Assembly: GCA_902363445.1 (NCBI GenBank)
Contig: CABJAB010000007.1
Location: 62,001-126,000 of the forward strand
Reading direction: 5' to 3'
Length of the DNA stretch: 64,000 bases
From: Lachnospiraceae bacterium
GTDB lineage: Bacteria > Bacillota > Clostridia > Lachnospirales > Lachnospiraceae
Shown in pieces: positions 43,404-52,269 of this stretch; the first letter of the stretch is position 1; every line of letters begins with the position of its first letter. The notes beneath the pieces were generated by a model. It was not told where the DNA came from and did no database searches. It worked only from the letters and a program-made list of their open reading frames with translations. The translations under genes were made by a program, and so were the position numbers.

Positions 43404-43712
43404 TTATAGCTTTAATCCGATGGCTTCATTTACATAGGAAGTGATAAAATCAGGGCTTCGCCCGGTACCGTGGCGGTCGGGGATCTCCTCAAAGAGAGGA
43501 ATCTTGGCCGACAGCTTCAGATCATCCACGATCTCCGGGAACCTTCTGCCAAAGTACTCGGTCAGCAGGACAATCCCTATATCCTTGTCGGCCCTGACTT
43601 TATCAAGGGCATCCTTAAACTCCTGCTTTTCATGGACAACGACACCCTCAATCCCGGCCAGTCTCATGCCGGTCAGAGTGTCAATGTTGTCGCTGATCAA
43701 AAACAGCTTCAT
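43404..43712 (-). CDS. atpF: V-type ATPase subunit F
   Basis: Small rotor-tip subunit, 102 aa, Rossmann-like: MKLFLISDNIDTLTGMRLAGIEG, IGIVLLTEYF. It binds subunit D. Its ATG overlaps the stop of subunit K in a TGATG arrangement. Confidence 0.92.
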   Translation of the reverse strand: MKLFLISDNIDTLTGMRLAGIEGVVVHEKQEFKDALDKVRADKDIGIVLLTEYFGRRFPEIVDDLKLSAKIPLFEEIPDRHGTGRSPDFITSYVNEAIGLKL

Positions 43713-44158
43713 CAGCCTAATTTACCAAGAATCATGATGGATACGATCAGGCCGTACAGGGCAACACCTTCTGCCAGGGCGACGAAGATGAGGGATTTGC
43801 CGAGGACGGAGGAATCTTCGCTGATAGCTCCAAGAGCCGCGCTGGCGGCGGATGCCACGGCGATACCGGCGCCGATACAGGAAAGGCCGGTGGAAAGAGC
43901 GGCGGCTACGTAGCCGAGGCCCGCGGCGGAGCTGGAAACGGCGGCTGCTGTCTCAGAAGCGGCGCCGGCTGCTTCTGCGCTGCCGCCAAACAGCATGATA
44001 TCGGCGATCACCAGGGTGCCGAAGAAGAAAAACACGTTGAAAGCCAGAGATTTCTTGAAGCGTCCCTTTCTTTTTTCTCCCATGAGATATACGCCGAAGG
44101 GAAGAATGATGCTGAGCACAAGTGCTGCGATCAAAAGAATTTTTGTAACCATAGTCAT
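43712..44158 (-). CDS. atpK: V-type ATPase proteolipid subunit K with atypical N-terminal hairpin
   Basis: 148-aa membrane rotor subunit. The C-terminal hairpin (about 81-146) is canonical, with GIGAG-type small residues (CIGAGIAVASAASAALGA) and ion-binding E130 in ALAEGVALYGLIV. The N-terminal half is two helices (about 6-26 and 37-57, FNVFFFFGTLVIADIMLF) without the usual glycine motif or glutamate, joined by a basic loop (EKRKGRFKK). So one ion site per four helices, as in Enterococcus NtpK, but with a more divergent first hairpin. Na+ or H+ specificity is not assignable. Confidence 0.88.
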   Translation of the reverse strand: MTMVTKILLIAALVLSIILPFGVYLMGEKRKGRFKKSLAFNVFFFFGTLVIADIMLFGGSAEAAGAASETAAAVSSSAAGLGYVAAALSTGLSCIGAGIAVASAASAALGAISEDSSVLGKSLIFVALAEGVALYGLIVSIMILGKLG

Positions 44159-44172
44159 GACAAAGGTCCTCC

Positions 44173-46119
44173 TTATTTGTTGGTAATCGTCTTAAAAGGT
44201 TTAAATTCCCGGCCGGAGCCTGAGAAATATCTGCTGAACATTTCATAATACTCCAGACGGAGTACGTGGATGCCGACAATCAGGCCTTCCATGCCGGCCA
44301 CGAAGATATTGCCGATGACGACCACAGGCCAGTTGGGGCTTCCCCCGTTTTCCGCGCCCGCCAGCATCAGCACGACCTGCATCATCCCCGCGTGGCTCAG
44401 GGCAAACGCCCCGATACGTACAAAGGAAATGGTGTTGGTGAGATAGCTTAACACTACTTCAAATAGCTCAAATATGGACTGTACCAGGTACATGACCGGG
44501 CCTCCGGGAAGCGTTTCCTTTTTCCGCTCCAGGAGATTTATGATAGGCTCCTTGAACAAAAGAAGGACAAGCGGAACAACGAAGGCGATCATCAGGATGA
44601 TGGTCGCGGGCAGCGCATGGCCGCTCATGTACAGGACGATGGTCGCCACGGCGGAGCCGTAGAAAATGATGCCCAGAACGCCGTTGGTATCAAAGACGAT
44701 TTTTCCAATGTCGCGGGATTTGATGCCGTTATAGATGTTGAACAGCATGGAAACCAGGATGAGGCCCATGCCCAGCGCGACACTGACCACCAGGACTACA
44801 TTCAGGTTCCCTACCACAGGAAGAGTCATGGTAGCTTTCATCGGCGTCAGCCAAAGAGGCTCTATGACATTTTCAAATCCAAAGAAGCTGCCGTACAGGA
44901 CGCCGAATATGGTAGAGAAAATACCGGCCATTGAGATGACGGCGGCCAGATTGGACTTTTTAAAGCGGTAGATCAGGAATCCGCCCACGATCAGGCAGAG
45001 GCCCTGTCCCGCGTCTCCGAACATGGCCCCGAATATGAACGCATAAGTCAGCGCCACAAAAATGGTAGGGTCAAATTCATTGTAAGCGGGCATGCCGTAC
45101 ATCCGGATGAACATCTCAAACGGACGGAACAGCTTTGGATTCTTAAGCTTCGTGGGAGGCGTTCGGAAATGCTCGCTCTCCTTAGGCTGTTCGTCCTCCA
45201 GGACACAATAGAGATCCGGGTCATGCTCCCGGACTTCCTTTAAAAAGGCCAGAGCGTCCTTGCTCGTCATCCATCCGCAGAGGATGAAGAACATGTTGTG
45301 TCCGGCTCTCGTACATGCCGCCATCTTCCGGATATCAAAGGTGGAGATCAGAGAATCCATTTTTTCCTTTGCGGAGATCAGCTCCTGATAATGAGAATCC
45401 AGAAGAGCGGCCAATTCCTTTTTGCAGGCGGCGGCCGCCTCTTCATTTTCTTTTATCAGACGTTCATAGTCCGAACAGATTTCCTGAGGAGTCCCTGTGT
45501 ATTTTTCGGACAGAAAGGTGCTTTCAAAATGAAGAGAAGAATAAATGGTGTCGATCTTGTCGAATTCTGACTGAGGTACAAAGAAAATACCCCATACATA
45601 CGCGCTGTCGCTGTAGCAGGGATAGAAAATCGTATCCAGGTCATCATAGACGAACTGCTTGAACGTGCGGTAATCGGCCATTGCAAACCGGCCGAAGCGG
45701 AACTTGGTGAAGCTGAACTTTAAGATATCCTCGATATTGAAATCCAATCCGCGGAAAGGCAGGACCGTTTCGTATTGGGCCTTCAGGTCCTTTCCCTCAT
45801 TTTCCAGTTGGATCTTCCGGTCCCGGATGGAAGAAGCCTCCGCATCCAGATTCTCAATGATGCAGACGGCCTTTTCCCTGGACAGGGAGATTGGAGCGGC
45901 GTTTCCTTTTTCCGGAATCTCCAGGAGCAGGGCGTGCGCTTTGTCGCGCAGGCTCTTGTAAGGATTGGGTTCAATGAAAGGAGTCAGCTCTTTTACCGTT
46001 TTCAGCTCCGAGAGGGCGTTTTCCAGGTGCATTTCATATTTTGACAGGTATTGCTCTGTCACCCGGTCAATCTGCTCTTTCGGGCCGGTGATACTCAGAA
46101 ATTTCATTTTTTCTATCAT
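44173..46119 (-). CDS. atpI: V-type ATPase subunit I
   Basis: Stator subunit of the membrane sector, 648 aa. The N-terminal half (to about residue 320) is cytoplasmic, with coiled coil (about 50-130). The C-terminal half has about seven or eight membrane helices, carrying the expected GDAGQG motif (MFGDAGQGLCLIVGG) and an HGIR-like region. It forms the ion half-channels with subunit K. The ATG at 46119 has GGAGGGG upstream. Confidence 0.94.
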   Translation of the reverse strand: MIEKMKFLSITGPKEQIDRVTEQYLSKYEMHLENALSELKTVKELTPFIEPNPYKSLRDKAHALLLEIPEKGNAAPISLSREKAVCIIENLDAEASSIRDRKIQLENEGKDLKAQYETVLPFRGLDFNIEDILKFSFTKFRFGRFAMADYRTFKQFVYDDLDTIFYPCYSDSAYVWGIFFVPQSEFDKIDTIYSSLHFESTFLSEKYTGTPQEICSDYERLIKENEEAAAACKKELAALLDSHYQELISAKEKMDSLISTFDIRKMAACTRAGHNMFFILCGWMTSKDALAFLKEVREHDPDLYCVLEDEQPKESEHFRTPPTKLKNPKLFRPFEMFIRMYGMPAYNEFDPTIFVALTYAFIFGAMFGDAGQGLCLIVGGFLIYRFKKSNLAAVISMAGIFSTIFGVLYGSFFGFENVIEPLWLTPMKATMTLPVVGNLNVVLVVSVALGMGLILVSMLFNIYNGIKSRDIGKIVFDTNGVLGIIFYGSAVATIVLYMSGHALPATIILMIAFVVPLVLLLFKEPIINLLERKKETLPGGPVMYLVQSIFELFEVVLSYLTNTISFVRIGAFALSHAGMMQVVLMLAGAENGGSPNWPVVVIGNIFVAGMEGLIVGIHVLRLEYYEMFSRYFSGSGREFKPFKTITNK

Positions 46120-46135
46120 TTCTGTGTGCCCCTCC

Positions 46136-47182
46136 TTAAAGTTGATTGATTTGCTGTAGTATGATATCAGGATCCAGATGATACCGGATGCCTTCAATGG
46201 CGGTGGTTATGTTTTCCACTTCCTGTTCCTTATTGCAGAGATAAGCGTTTAAAGTGGCGATAGAATAAGGATCCTTCTGGCTCTGGCGTTTGTAGATTTT
46301 GTCCAGGATCAGACGGAAGCTGTCTTCCAATGATATGTTGTCCCGAGCCCAGTATTCCTCCATGGTCTTATATCTCGTCTCCCGAAGGGCCGAAAAGAAC
46401 AGGTCCAGGCTCTCCGCTTCCACCAACGCTTTCAGCTGTTCCGTCCTCAGCTTGTAGGTGATGGGGATCAAAAGCCCATAGACCTCTGCGCTGCTCAAGC
46501 TGTAATATTTCTTGGAGCGGTATATCCACTGGATATTCAGCATATCCAGGCGGCTGCCGAAAGAGAGCAGCACTTCCTTCTGCTCATCGGATTTCAGGTA
46601 CTTCTTCAGGTTGCTCCAGGACTTGCGGAAATAGTATAAATCCAGATGGTTCTCATAGTCGAACAGAGTTGCGTTCCCCGTGCGTTCCACTTCCGAAAAT
46701 ACCTTGTAATATTCGGAATCCTTCAGGCAGGAAAGAAAATCAGCCATGGAATTGGCGTGGGCGGCCGCTTCGATGTCAAACTTGGAATGTTTGTCAAAGA
46801 AGGGTTTGAACAGAGATACGTCGTAGAATAAATGTGTGTCGGAGAATACGGACCGGAGACAGGTCTTCAGCGCGGAGATTTCATAGTTCAGGAAGTACAA
46901 GTCCAGGAACTTCCTCTGCCGCAGGTTGGAGAAGCCATAGAGCTTTCCATAATCCTCATACAGGGAATAATGAAGGAGCCCTTCCAGCTCTGTCCGGTGC
47001 AGGTCTTCGGTCCCCACGCTGATGAACAGCTTTTCGTAGGTGGGGCACCGGCGCAGATAGGCATCGGCCTCATAGACGCTCCGGAGGTTGCATAGATCCT
47101 GATAATTTTCCTTTTTCAGAAGTCTGCTTTGCATGGCCCGTATCTTGGTGGTGATGCCGCTGTAGGCAAATAGGTTTCCCAT
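46136..47182 (-). CDS. atpC: V-type ATPase subunit C
   Basis: 348-aa adapter linking the central stalk to the proteolipid ring. All-helical with the family start FAYSGITTKIRAMQSRLL. It sits 6 nt after the G/H subunit and 16 nt before subunit I. Confidence 0.9.
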   Translation of the reverse strand: MGNLFAYSGITTKIRAMQSRLLKKENYQDLCNLRSVYEADAYLRRCPTYEKLFISVGTEDLHRTELEGLLHYSLYEDYGKLYGFSNLRQRKFLDLYFLNYEISALKTCLRSVFSDTHLFYDVSLFKPFFDKHSKFDIEAAAHANSMADFLSCLKDSEYYKVFSEVERTGNATLFDYENHLDLYYFRKSWSNLKKYLKSDEQKEVLLSFGSRLDMLNIQWIYRSKKYYSLSSAEVYGLLIPITYKLRTEQLKALVEAESLDLFFSALRETRYKTMEEYWARDNISLEDSFRLILDKIYKRQSQKDPYSIATLNAYLCNKEQEVENITTAIEGIRYHLDPDIILQQINQL

Positions 47183-47188
47183 GCAAAA

Positions 47189-47500
47189 TCACTCCTTGGT
47201 CATATTGATGATGATCTGTTTAACATAAGCTGCATGATGCTCCCGATAGGATTCCCGGAGGTTCGCAATATGTTTTTTAGTCTGCTCTTCCAGGGCCTTT
47301 ACGTCAGCCTCTGTCTGGGCATTGAATTCCGCCCGTTTTTTCTCCAGGATATCTTTGGTACGGATGTCTGTATTCCGGTCAAAATCATCGGCCTTCTGCT
47401 TCATCGTCCCCGCGTAAGCCGCCTTTTTCTGAGCGGCCTCTTCCAGTATGGCCGAGGCCGTCGCTTCGATATCCGCGATCTTGGTTAATATTGGATTCAT
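47189..47500 (-). CDS. V-type ATPase subunit G/H
   Basis: 103-aa first gene of the operon, a single long Lys/Glu/Ala-rich coiled coil (ASAILEEAAQKKAAYAGTMK ... KALEEQTKKHIANL) consistent with the peripheral-stalk partner of subunit E. The ATG at 47500 has GGAGGG upstream. Gene order of the operon, G/H-C-I-K-F-E-A-B-D, matches clostridial V-ATPases. Confidence 0.87.
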   Translation of the reverse strand: MNPILTKIADIEATASAILEEAAQKKAAYAGTMKQKADDFDRNTDIRTKDILEKKRAEFNAQTEADVKALEEQTKKHIANLRESYREHHAAYVKQIIINMTKE

Positions 47501-47717
47501 AGTTTCCCTCCTTTGCTGCATGGAGAATCAGTTTGCATCTATTATGGCACTGGGCACTGAAAAATACCATAGTAATATCGGCGAAAAATGTATTGCGCGC
47601 GGTACGCAATTTTGTATAATCACACAAGAGTCCTGAAGAAATCCCGGTAGTGAAAGAAAACAGAATATGCTATAATATCCTGGAAGGCTGAGACATGCTG
47701 AACAGGAAAGGCATAAG

Positions 47718-48416
47718 GTGGAAGAAATGGGACAAAATGGGAGATACTATAAAGGGGTCATTTTCGATCTGGACGGGACCCTTATCAATACGTTAGATGA
47801 TCTGGCGGACAGTGTCAATGAGGCGCTGGCCGGGATGGGATACCCGGTCTGGCCGGCAGAGGCTTACCGCCTGAAGGTGGGAAGAGGCTTCCGGAATCTG
47901 ATGGAGAACAGTGTGCCGGAAGCGGTGAGGACAGACGATGCCGTCATTGATGAGATGCTGAGCAGATTCCTGGAAGCATATGACAGAAGGTATCTGGAAA
48001 AGAGCAGGCCTTATGAAGGGATCGACGGGCTTCTTGACTGTCTGGTATCAGAAGGCGTTCAGATAGCGGTCAATTCCAATAAACGTACCGATTATACGGA
48101 AAAGCTCATTCAGAAGTTTTTTGCGAGGATTCCTTTTGTTGGAGTTTTCGGGGAACGGAGAGGGGTGCCGAAGAAGCCGGACCCGGCTTCAGCCCTGGAG
48201 CTCTGCGGGATCATGGGGCTGGCTCCCGGTGACGTACTCTATATAGGGGACTCCAAGACAGATATCCAGACGGGAAAGAATGCGTCCATGGATACAGTCG
48301 GAGTGACCTGGGGATTTCGCGGATATGAAGAGCTTCATGAGAACGGAGCCGCTTATATTGCCCGGACGGCGGAGGACATCCACAAGGCCGTACAGGGATT
48401 ATTTAGGAAAAATTAA
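47718..48416 (+). CDS. HAD-family phosphatase (phosphoglycolate phosphatase-like)
   Basis: 232-aa cytoplasmic hydrolase. Motif I FDLDGTL has nucleophile D17 and D19; motif III is the KKPDP lysine; motif IV is GDSKTD. A helical cap (about 25-90) places it in the Gph/PGMB subgroup. GTG start with AGGAAAGG upstream; the ATG at 47727 is an alternative. It has its own promoter region, with TATAAT at 47615 and again at 47671. Confidence 0.9.
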   Translation: MEEMGQNGRYYKGVIFDLDGTLINTLDDLADSVNEALAGMGYPVWPAEAYRLKVGRGFRNLMENSVPEAVRTDDAVIDEMLSRFLEAYDRRYLEKSRPYEGIDGLLDCLVSEGVQIAVNSNKRTDYTEKLIQKFFARIPFVGVFGERRGVPKKPDPASALELCGIMGLAPGDVLYIGDSKTDIQTGKNASMDTVGVTWGFRGYEELHENGAAYIARTAEDIHKAVQGLFRKN

Positions 48417-48556
48417 GAAAATCTCCTGCGGATATTTGGATTATCCTGCTATGATGATTAAGATATGGAGTTTTATGGCGCGGAGGGTTTTACGGATATC
48501 CGGCGGAAGCAGACAGATAAAGGAAAAGACGGATAAAAAAACAGGAGGAGTATGAA

Positions 48557-49258
48557 ATGGATGAAACGACTGTACTGGTGTGCGATGACGACAGGGAGAT
48601 AGTGGAAGCGATAGATATTTATCTGAGGCAGGAGGGGTACCGGGTGCTGAAAGCCTATGATGGTGAGGAAGCTATACGCCTGTTGTCGGAAAACAAAGTT
48701 GAGCTGCTTTTGATCGACGTGATGATGCCGAAGCTGGACGGTATCAGGGCCACGCTTAAGGTCCGGGAGACAAGCAGCGTGCCGATCATCATCCTGTCGG
48801 CGAAATCGGAGGATGTGGATAAGATCCTGGGCCTTAATATCGGCGCAGATGATTATATCACAAAGCCGTTCAATCCCCTGGAGCTGGTGGCCAGGGTGAA
48901 GTCCCATATCCGGCGTTATACGAAGCTGGGGACTATGGCCATGGAGGCGGGGGATACCATTCATAAAACGGGCGGGCTCTGCATCAACGATGATACAAAG
49001 GAAGTGACATTGGACGGAGAGCCGGTGAAACTCACCCCGATGGAATATAATATCCTTCGTTTTCTGGTTATGAATGCCGGAAAGGTGTTCTCCATAGAGC
49101 AGATTTATGAGAATATCTGGAACGAGGAGGCCATCGGAGTGGACAATACTGTGGCCGTGCACATCAGGCATATCAGGGAGAAAATAGAGATCAATCCGAA
49201 GAACCCTACCTATTTAAAGGTAGTATGGGGAGTAGGATATAAAGTAGAAAAGCTATAA
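48557..49258 (+). CDS. OmpR/PhoB-family response regulator
   Basis: 233 aa. Receiver with D10-D12 cluster and phosphoacceptor D54 (LLIDVMMPK), K103-type lysine in TKPFNPLEL, then a winged-helix DNA-binding domain (about 135-230) with LTPMEYNILRFLVMNAGKVFS. It precedes the histidine kinase by 29 nt. This is the VanR-like class common in clostridia. GGAGG lies before the ATG. Confidence 0.94.
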   Translation: MDETTVLVCDDDREIVEAIDIYLRQEGYRVLKAYDGEEAIRLLSENKVELLLIDVMMPKLDGIRATLKVRETSSVPIIILSAKSEDVDKILGLNIGADDYITKPFNPLELVARVKSHIRRYTKLGTMAMEAGDTIHKTGGLCINDDTKEVTLDGEPVKLTPMEYNILRFLVMNAGKVFSIEQIYENIWNEEAIGVDNTVAVHIRHIREKIEINPKNPTYLKVVWGVGYKVEKL

Positions 49259-49287
49259 CAGACGGGAAATTCAGGAGGAGGTCCGCC

Positions 49288-52194
49288 GTGAAGATCAGGA
49301 AATATACGCGGAAAAAGAAAGTATGGGCATTGTTTTTGTTTATTTTATTCATAAGCATTACGCTGGCCGGCGGCCTGGGCCTTTACTATGTGAATAACTT
49401 CGGGAATTTCCTGTACAGCAAAACGGAGCTTTTGAAAAACGGAAGGTTTGAAGACACGGAAACCCTGGAGCGGAAGATTCTGGATGATACGGAAGCTATT
49501 TTTCAATATGTGGTGCTGGCGCGCCTGTTTGGAGATGAGGATGAGCTCAACCGGACGGCGCCTCTTTACGTGGTCAGCATCAATGGCACCCAGTATAATC
49601 TGTGCCTGGAGGATTTGTCCAGGATCAACCAGGTTCTGAAGGGGAACGATGCCGGCGATGCTGAATCGATGAAAATACGGTCCTATTCCGCGGGCGAGGA
49701 AGGTTCGGAGACAACAGACGCATACCAGAACCTGGAAGAGAGCTCCTGGTCTGACGCGGAGCGGTCCGATTATCTGAACCAGTTCGCGGAGCTTTATGGG
49801 ATAACCTATGAAACCGATTCCGGAGACTGGTATGATATTTCCGATGAAGGAAAAGAAGCCATTATCAAAGAAAATAACTGGGAAGATGAATATAAACAGA
49901 ATACATGGCCGGTGCGGGTAGAGCTGGTGAGCTCCGCAGAGATCCTGATCTATGAGGGGCAGAGGTGCGAGCTGGTTCATGACTACATGCAGCAAAAAGA
50001 GGTCAATGAAACCGTGGATCTGCAGTCTCTGTATGACAGGGGTGAGCAGCTTCTGAGCAATTATTATGATCTGAAAAACCGTCTGGATGGAGAAGAGACT
50101 AACCTCCGTTATATCGTATATGAAACGAGCTCCGGCCTTATGGAAACCAATGATTCCTCCATGAGGGAGGAGACCATCCGGGGACTGGAAAAGTATATTT
50201 CCTATGACAACAGTACTCACAGAATCCGGAATAATTTTACAAAAACGGATATTAAATACTGGAATCTGGACGATATGGCGTCGACTCTGGTAGGGGTGGA
50301 CTCCGGTGCGTCCTTTACCGTAGGGCTGGACACCCGGTATCTGATACAGGATGAGTATAAGCAGATATCCGACGGATTCCGCCAGTGCCGTCCTATCCTG
50401 ATGGCTTCTCTGCCTGCGATCATCGCAGGCATGCTGGGAAGCATACTGGCTTTTATTTATCTGCTGGCGTCGGTGGGACACAGAGAGGACTATGATGAGA
50501 TTTGGCTGGATAAGTTTGACAGGTGGGCCACGGAACCGGCGGCGGTCACGATCTTAGGCGGGATTTTCGTCTTTATTATTCTGTGTGCATTTTTGGCGGA
50601 CTTTTTTGCAAAGAATTTCTTTACCTCCAGCCTGATCTATACGGTCATGCAGGTGATTTCTGTCATTGTCTCCGCCATCATTGCGCTGATAGGTTTTTTC
50701 AGTCTGGTGAAAAGACTGAAAGCGGGAGTACTGTGGAAAAACAGCCTGCTTCGGAAACTGTTCGTGAAACTGGGAAGCTGGATCATGGCCATGGTGAGGA
50801 ACTGGCCGACCAGCGGGAAAGTGACGGCGATCATATTTGTGTACTGGGTCATAACGATTCCGCTGTGTATGTTCATTACGATCAACCGGTTCTGGGGCTC
50901 CCTGTTTTTGTACATGCTGGGAATCATCGTATTCGTGGGAGTGCAGCTGACGGCAGCAGGCATTATCCTCTGGGCAGTGATAAAAAGAAAGAAGATCCTG
51001 GAAGGTGTGGAGATGATCTCCGCCGGAGACCTGGAATACGTCATTGACGATGAGGGAATGTTCGCGGACGACAAGAAGCTGGTGAACTGCATAAACCATA
51101 TCGGGGCGGGACTTCAGGACGCGGTGAGTACTGCGGTACAAAGCGAGCGCATGAAGGCGGATCTGATCACGAATGTGTCCCATGACATCAAGACGCCCCT
51201 GACCTCCATCATCAATTATGTGGATCTGATGAAACGGGAGAACATCGAGAACGAGACGGTGAAACGGTATCTGGAGGTGCTGGAGCAGAAATCCCAGAGA
51301 CTTAAGAACCTTACGGAGGATCTGGTGGAAGCGTCCAGGGCCAGCTCCGGGAACATCAACCTGCAGATGGAGAGAATCAACTTCGTGGAGCTGGTAAAGC
51401 AGGCCTGCGGAGAATTTTCCGAGAAGTTTGAAGAGAGGGAGCTGATTCCCGTTGTCATGCTTCCGGAGCATTCTGTCCATGTGATCGCCGATGGGCGGAG
51501 ACTGTGGAGGATTTTAGAGAATCTGTTTCAGAATACGAAGAAGTATGCGATGCCCCATACCAGAGTATATGTGAGCGTAGAGGAGCAGGATGGCTTCGCC
51601 TGCTTTACGATAAAGAATATTTCGGAGTCACCGCTGAACATCACCGCGGAGGAGCTCACGGAACGTTTTACAAGAGGGGATGCGTCCCGGACCACGGAAG
51701 GCAGCGGCCTGGGCCTTTCCATTGCCAAAAGCCTCACGGAGGTCCAGGGGGGTATCTTCGAGATTTATCTGAACGGGGACTTGTTCCAGGCGACGGTACA
51801 GTTTGAGATTTCAGAAGAAGAGCCGGAGGAGGTTCTGGCTGAAGAAAACGGGGAAGATGATCAGCTTCCGGCAGCAGGAGATGAAAGCGGGGCGGACGGA
51901 GATGCCGCCGGAGAAAGTCGTTTGGAAGAAAAAACGAGAAAGCTCAGACTCAAAAGAAAGATTCGGGGGAAGGGCCGGAAACGGACGGAAAACCTTCCGG
52001 ATGAAGATACGGAGGAAGATATCCAGATGCAGGACACGCCGGACCAGGAGACGGGGACGGCTGAAATCCCGGAGGAAATGATAGGAAAAAGTTCGGAAGC
52101 TGAAAAGGAGGCGGAAGAGGCGCTGGTAAAGGAAGCACTGGAGGAACTGCGAAAGAGCGGCCTTTTAAAAGAAGAGGAATTCACCAGGCACTGA
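49288..52194 (+). CDS. Large multi-TM sensor histidine kinase with charged tail
   Basis: 968 aa, GTG start with GGAGGAGG. TM1 is at about 14-34, followed by about 330 extracytoplasmic residues. Five more helices lie at about 370-395, 418-440, 448-472, 512-535 and 538-562. The kinase core has H632 (VSHDIKTPLTSI), an N-box-like ENLFQNTKKY and G-box TEGSGLGLSIAK. From about residue 835 there is an Asp/Glu- and Lys/Arg-rich tail (ETRKLRLKRKIRGKGRKRTE-type charge). This tail is not part of the standard kinase fold. The layout resembles the LiaS/VanS-like clostridial kinases of unknown stimulus. Confidence 0.92.
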   Translation: MKIRKYTRKKKVWALFLFILFISITLAGGLGLYYVNNFGNFLYSKTELLKNGRFEDTETLERKILDDTEAIFQYVVLARLFGDEDELNRTAPLYVVSINGTQYNLCLEDLSRINQVLKGNDAGDAESMKIRSYSAGEEGSETTDAYQNLEESSWSDAERSDYLNQFAELYGITYETDSGDWYDISDEGKEAIIKENNWEDEYKQNTWPVRVELVSSAEILIYEGQRCELVHDYMQQKEVNETVDLQSLYDRGEQLLSNYYDLKNRLDGEETNLRYIVYETSSGLMETNDSSMREETIRGLEKYISYDNSTHRIRNNFTKTDIKYWNLDDMASTLVGVDSGASFTVGLDTRYLIQDEYKQISDGFRQCRPILMASLPAIIAGMLGSILAFIYLLASVGHREDYDEIWLDKFDRWATEPAAVTILGGIFVFIILCAFLADFFAKNFFTSSLIYTVMQVISVIVSAIIALIGFFSLVKRLKAGVLWKNSLLRKLFVKLGSWIMAMVRNWPTSGKVTAIIFVYWVITIPLCMFITINRFWGSLFLYMLGIIVFVGVQLTAAGIILWAVIKRKKILEGVEMISAGDLEYVIDDEGMFADDKKLVNCINHIGAGLQDAVSTAVQSERMKADLITNVSHDIKTPLTSIINYVDLMKRENIENETVKRYLEVLEQKSQRLKNLTEDLVEASRASSGNINLQMERINFVELVKQACGEFSEKFEERELIPVVMLPEHSVHVIADGRRLWRILENLFQNTKKYAMPHTRVYVSVEEQDGFACFTIKNISESPLNITAEELTERFTRGDASRTTEGSGLGLSIAKSLTEVQGGIFEIYLNGDLFQATVQFEISEEEPEEVLAEENGEDDQLPAAGDESGADGDAAGESRLEEKTRKLRLKRKIRGKGRKRTENLPDEDTEEDIQMQDTPDQETGTAEIPEEMIGKSSEAEKEAEEALVKEALEELRKSGLLKEEEFTRH

Positions 52195-52206
52195 AGACGA
52201 TTACAC

Positions 52207-52235
52207 TTGACTTGAAGTGGAAATTCCACGATAAT
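52207..52235 (+). promoter_or_regulatory. Promoter with palindrome in the spacer, before the aconitase-family gene
   Basis: TTGACT (52207-52212), 17-nt spacer and GATAAT (52230-52235). The spacer contains GTGGAA-A-TTCCAC (52217-52229), a perfect 13-nt palindrome. Confidence 0.72.
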
Positions 52236-52269
52236 GGGGGAGAAAGACAGTGAGTAAGGAGGATGAACC

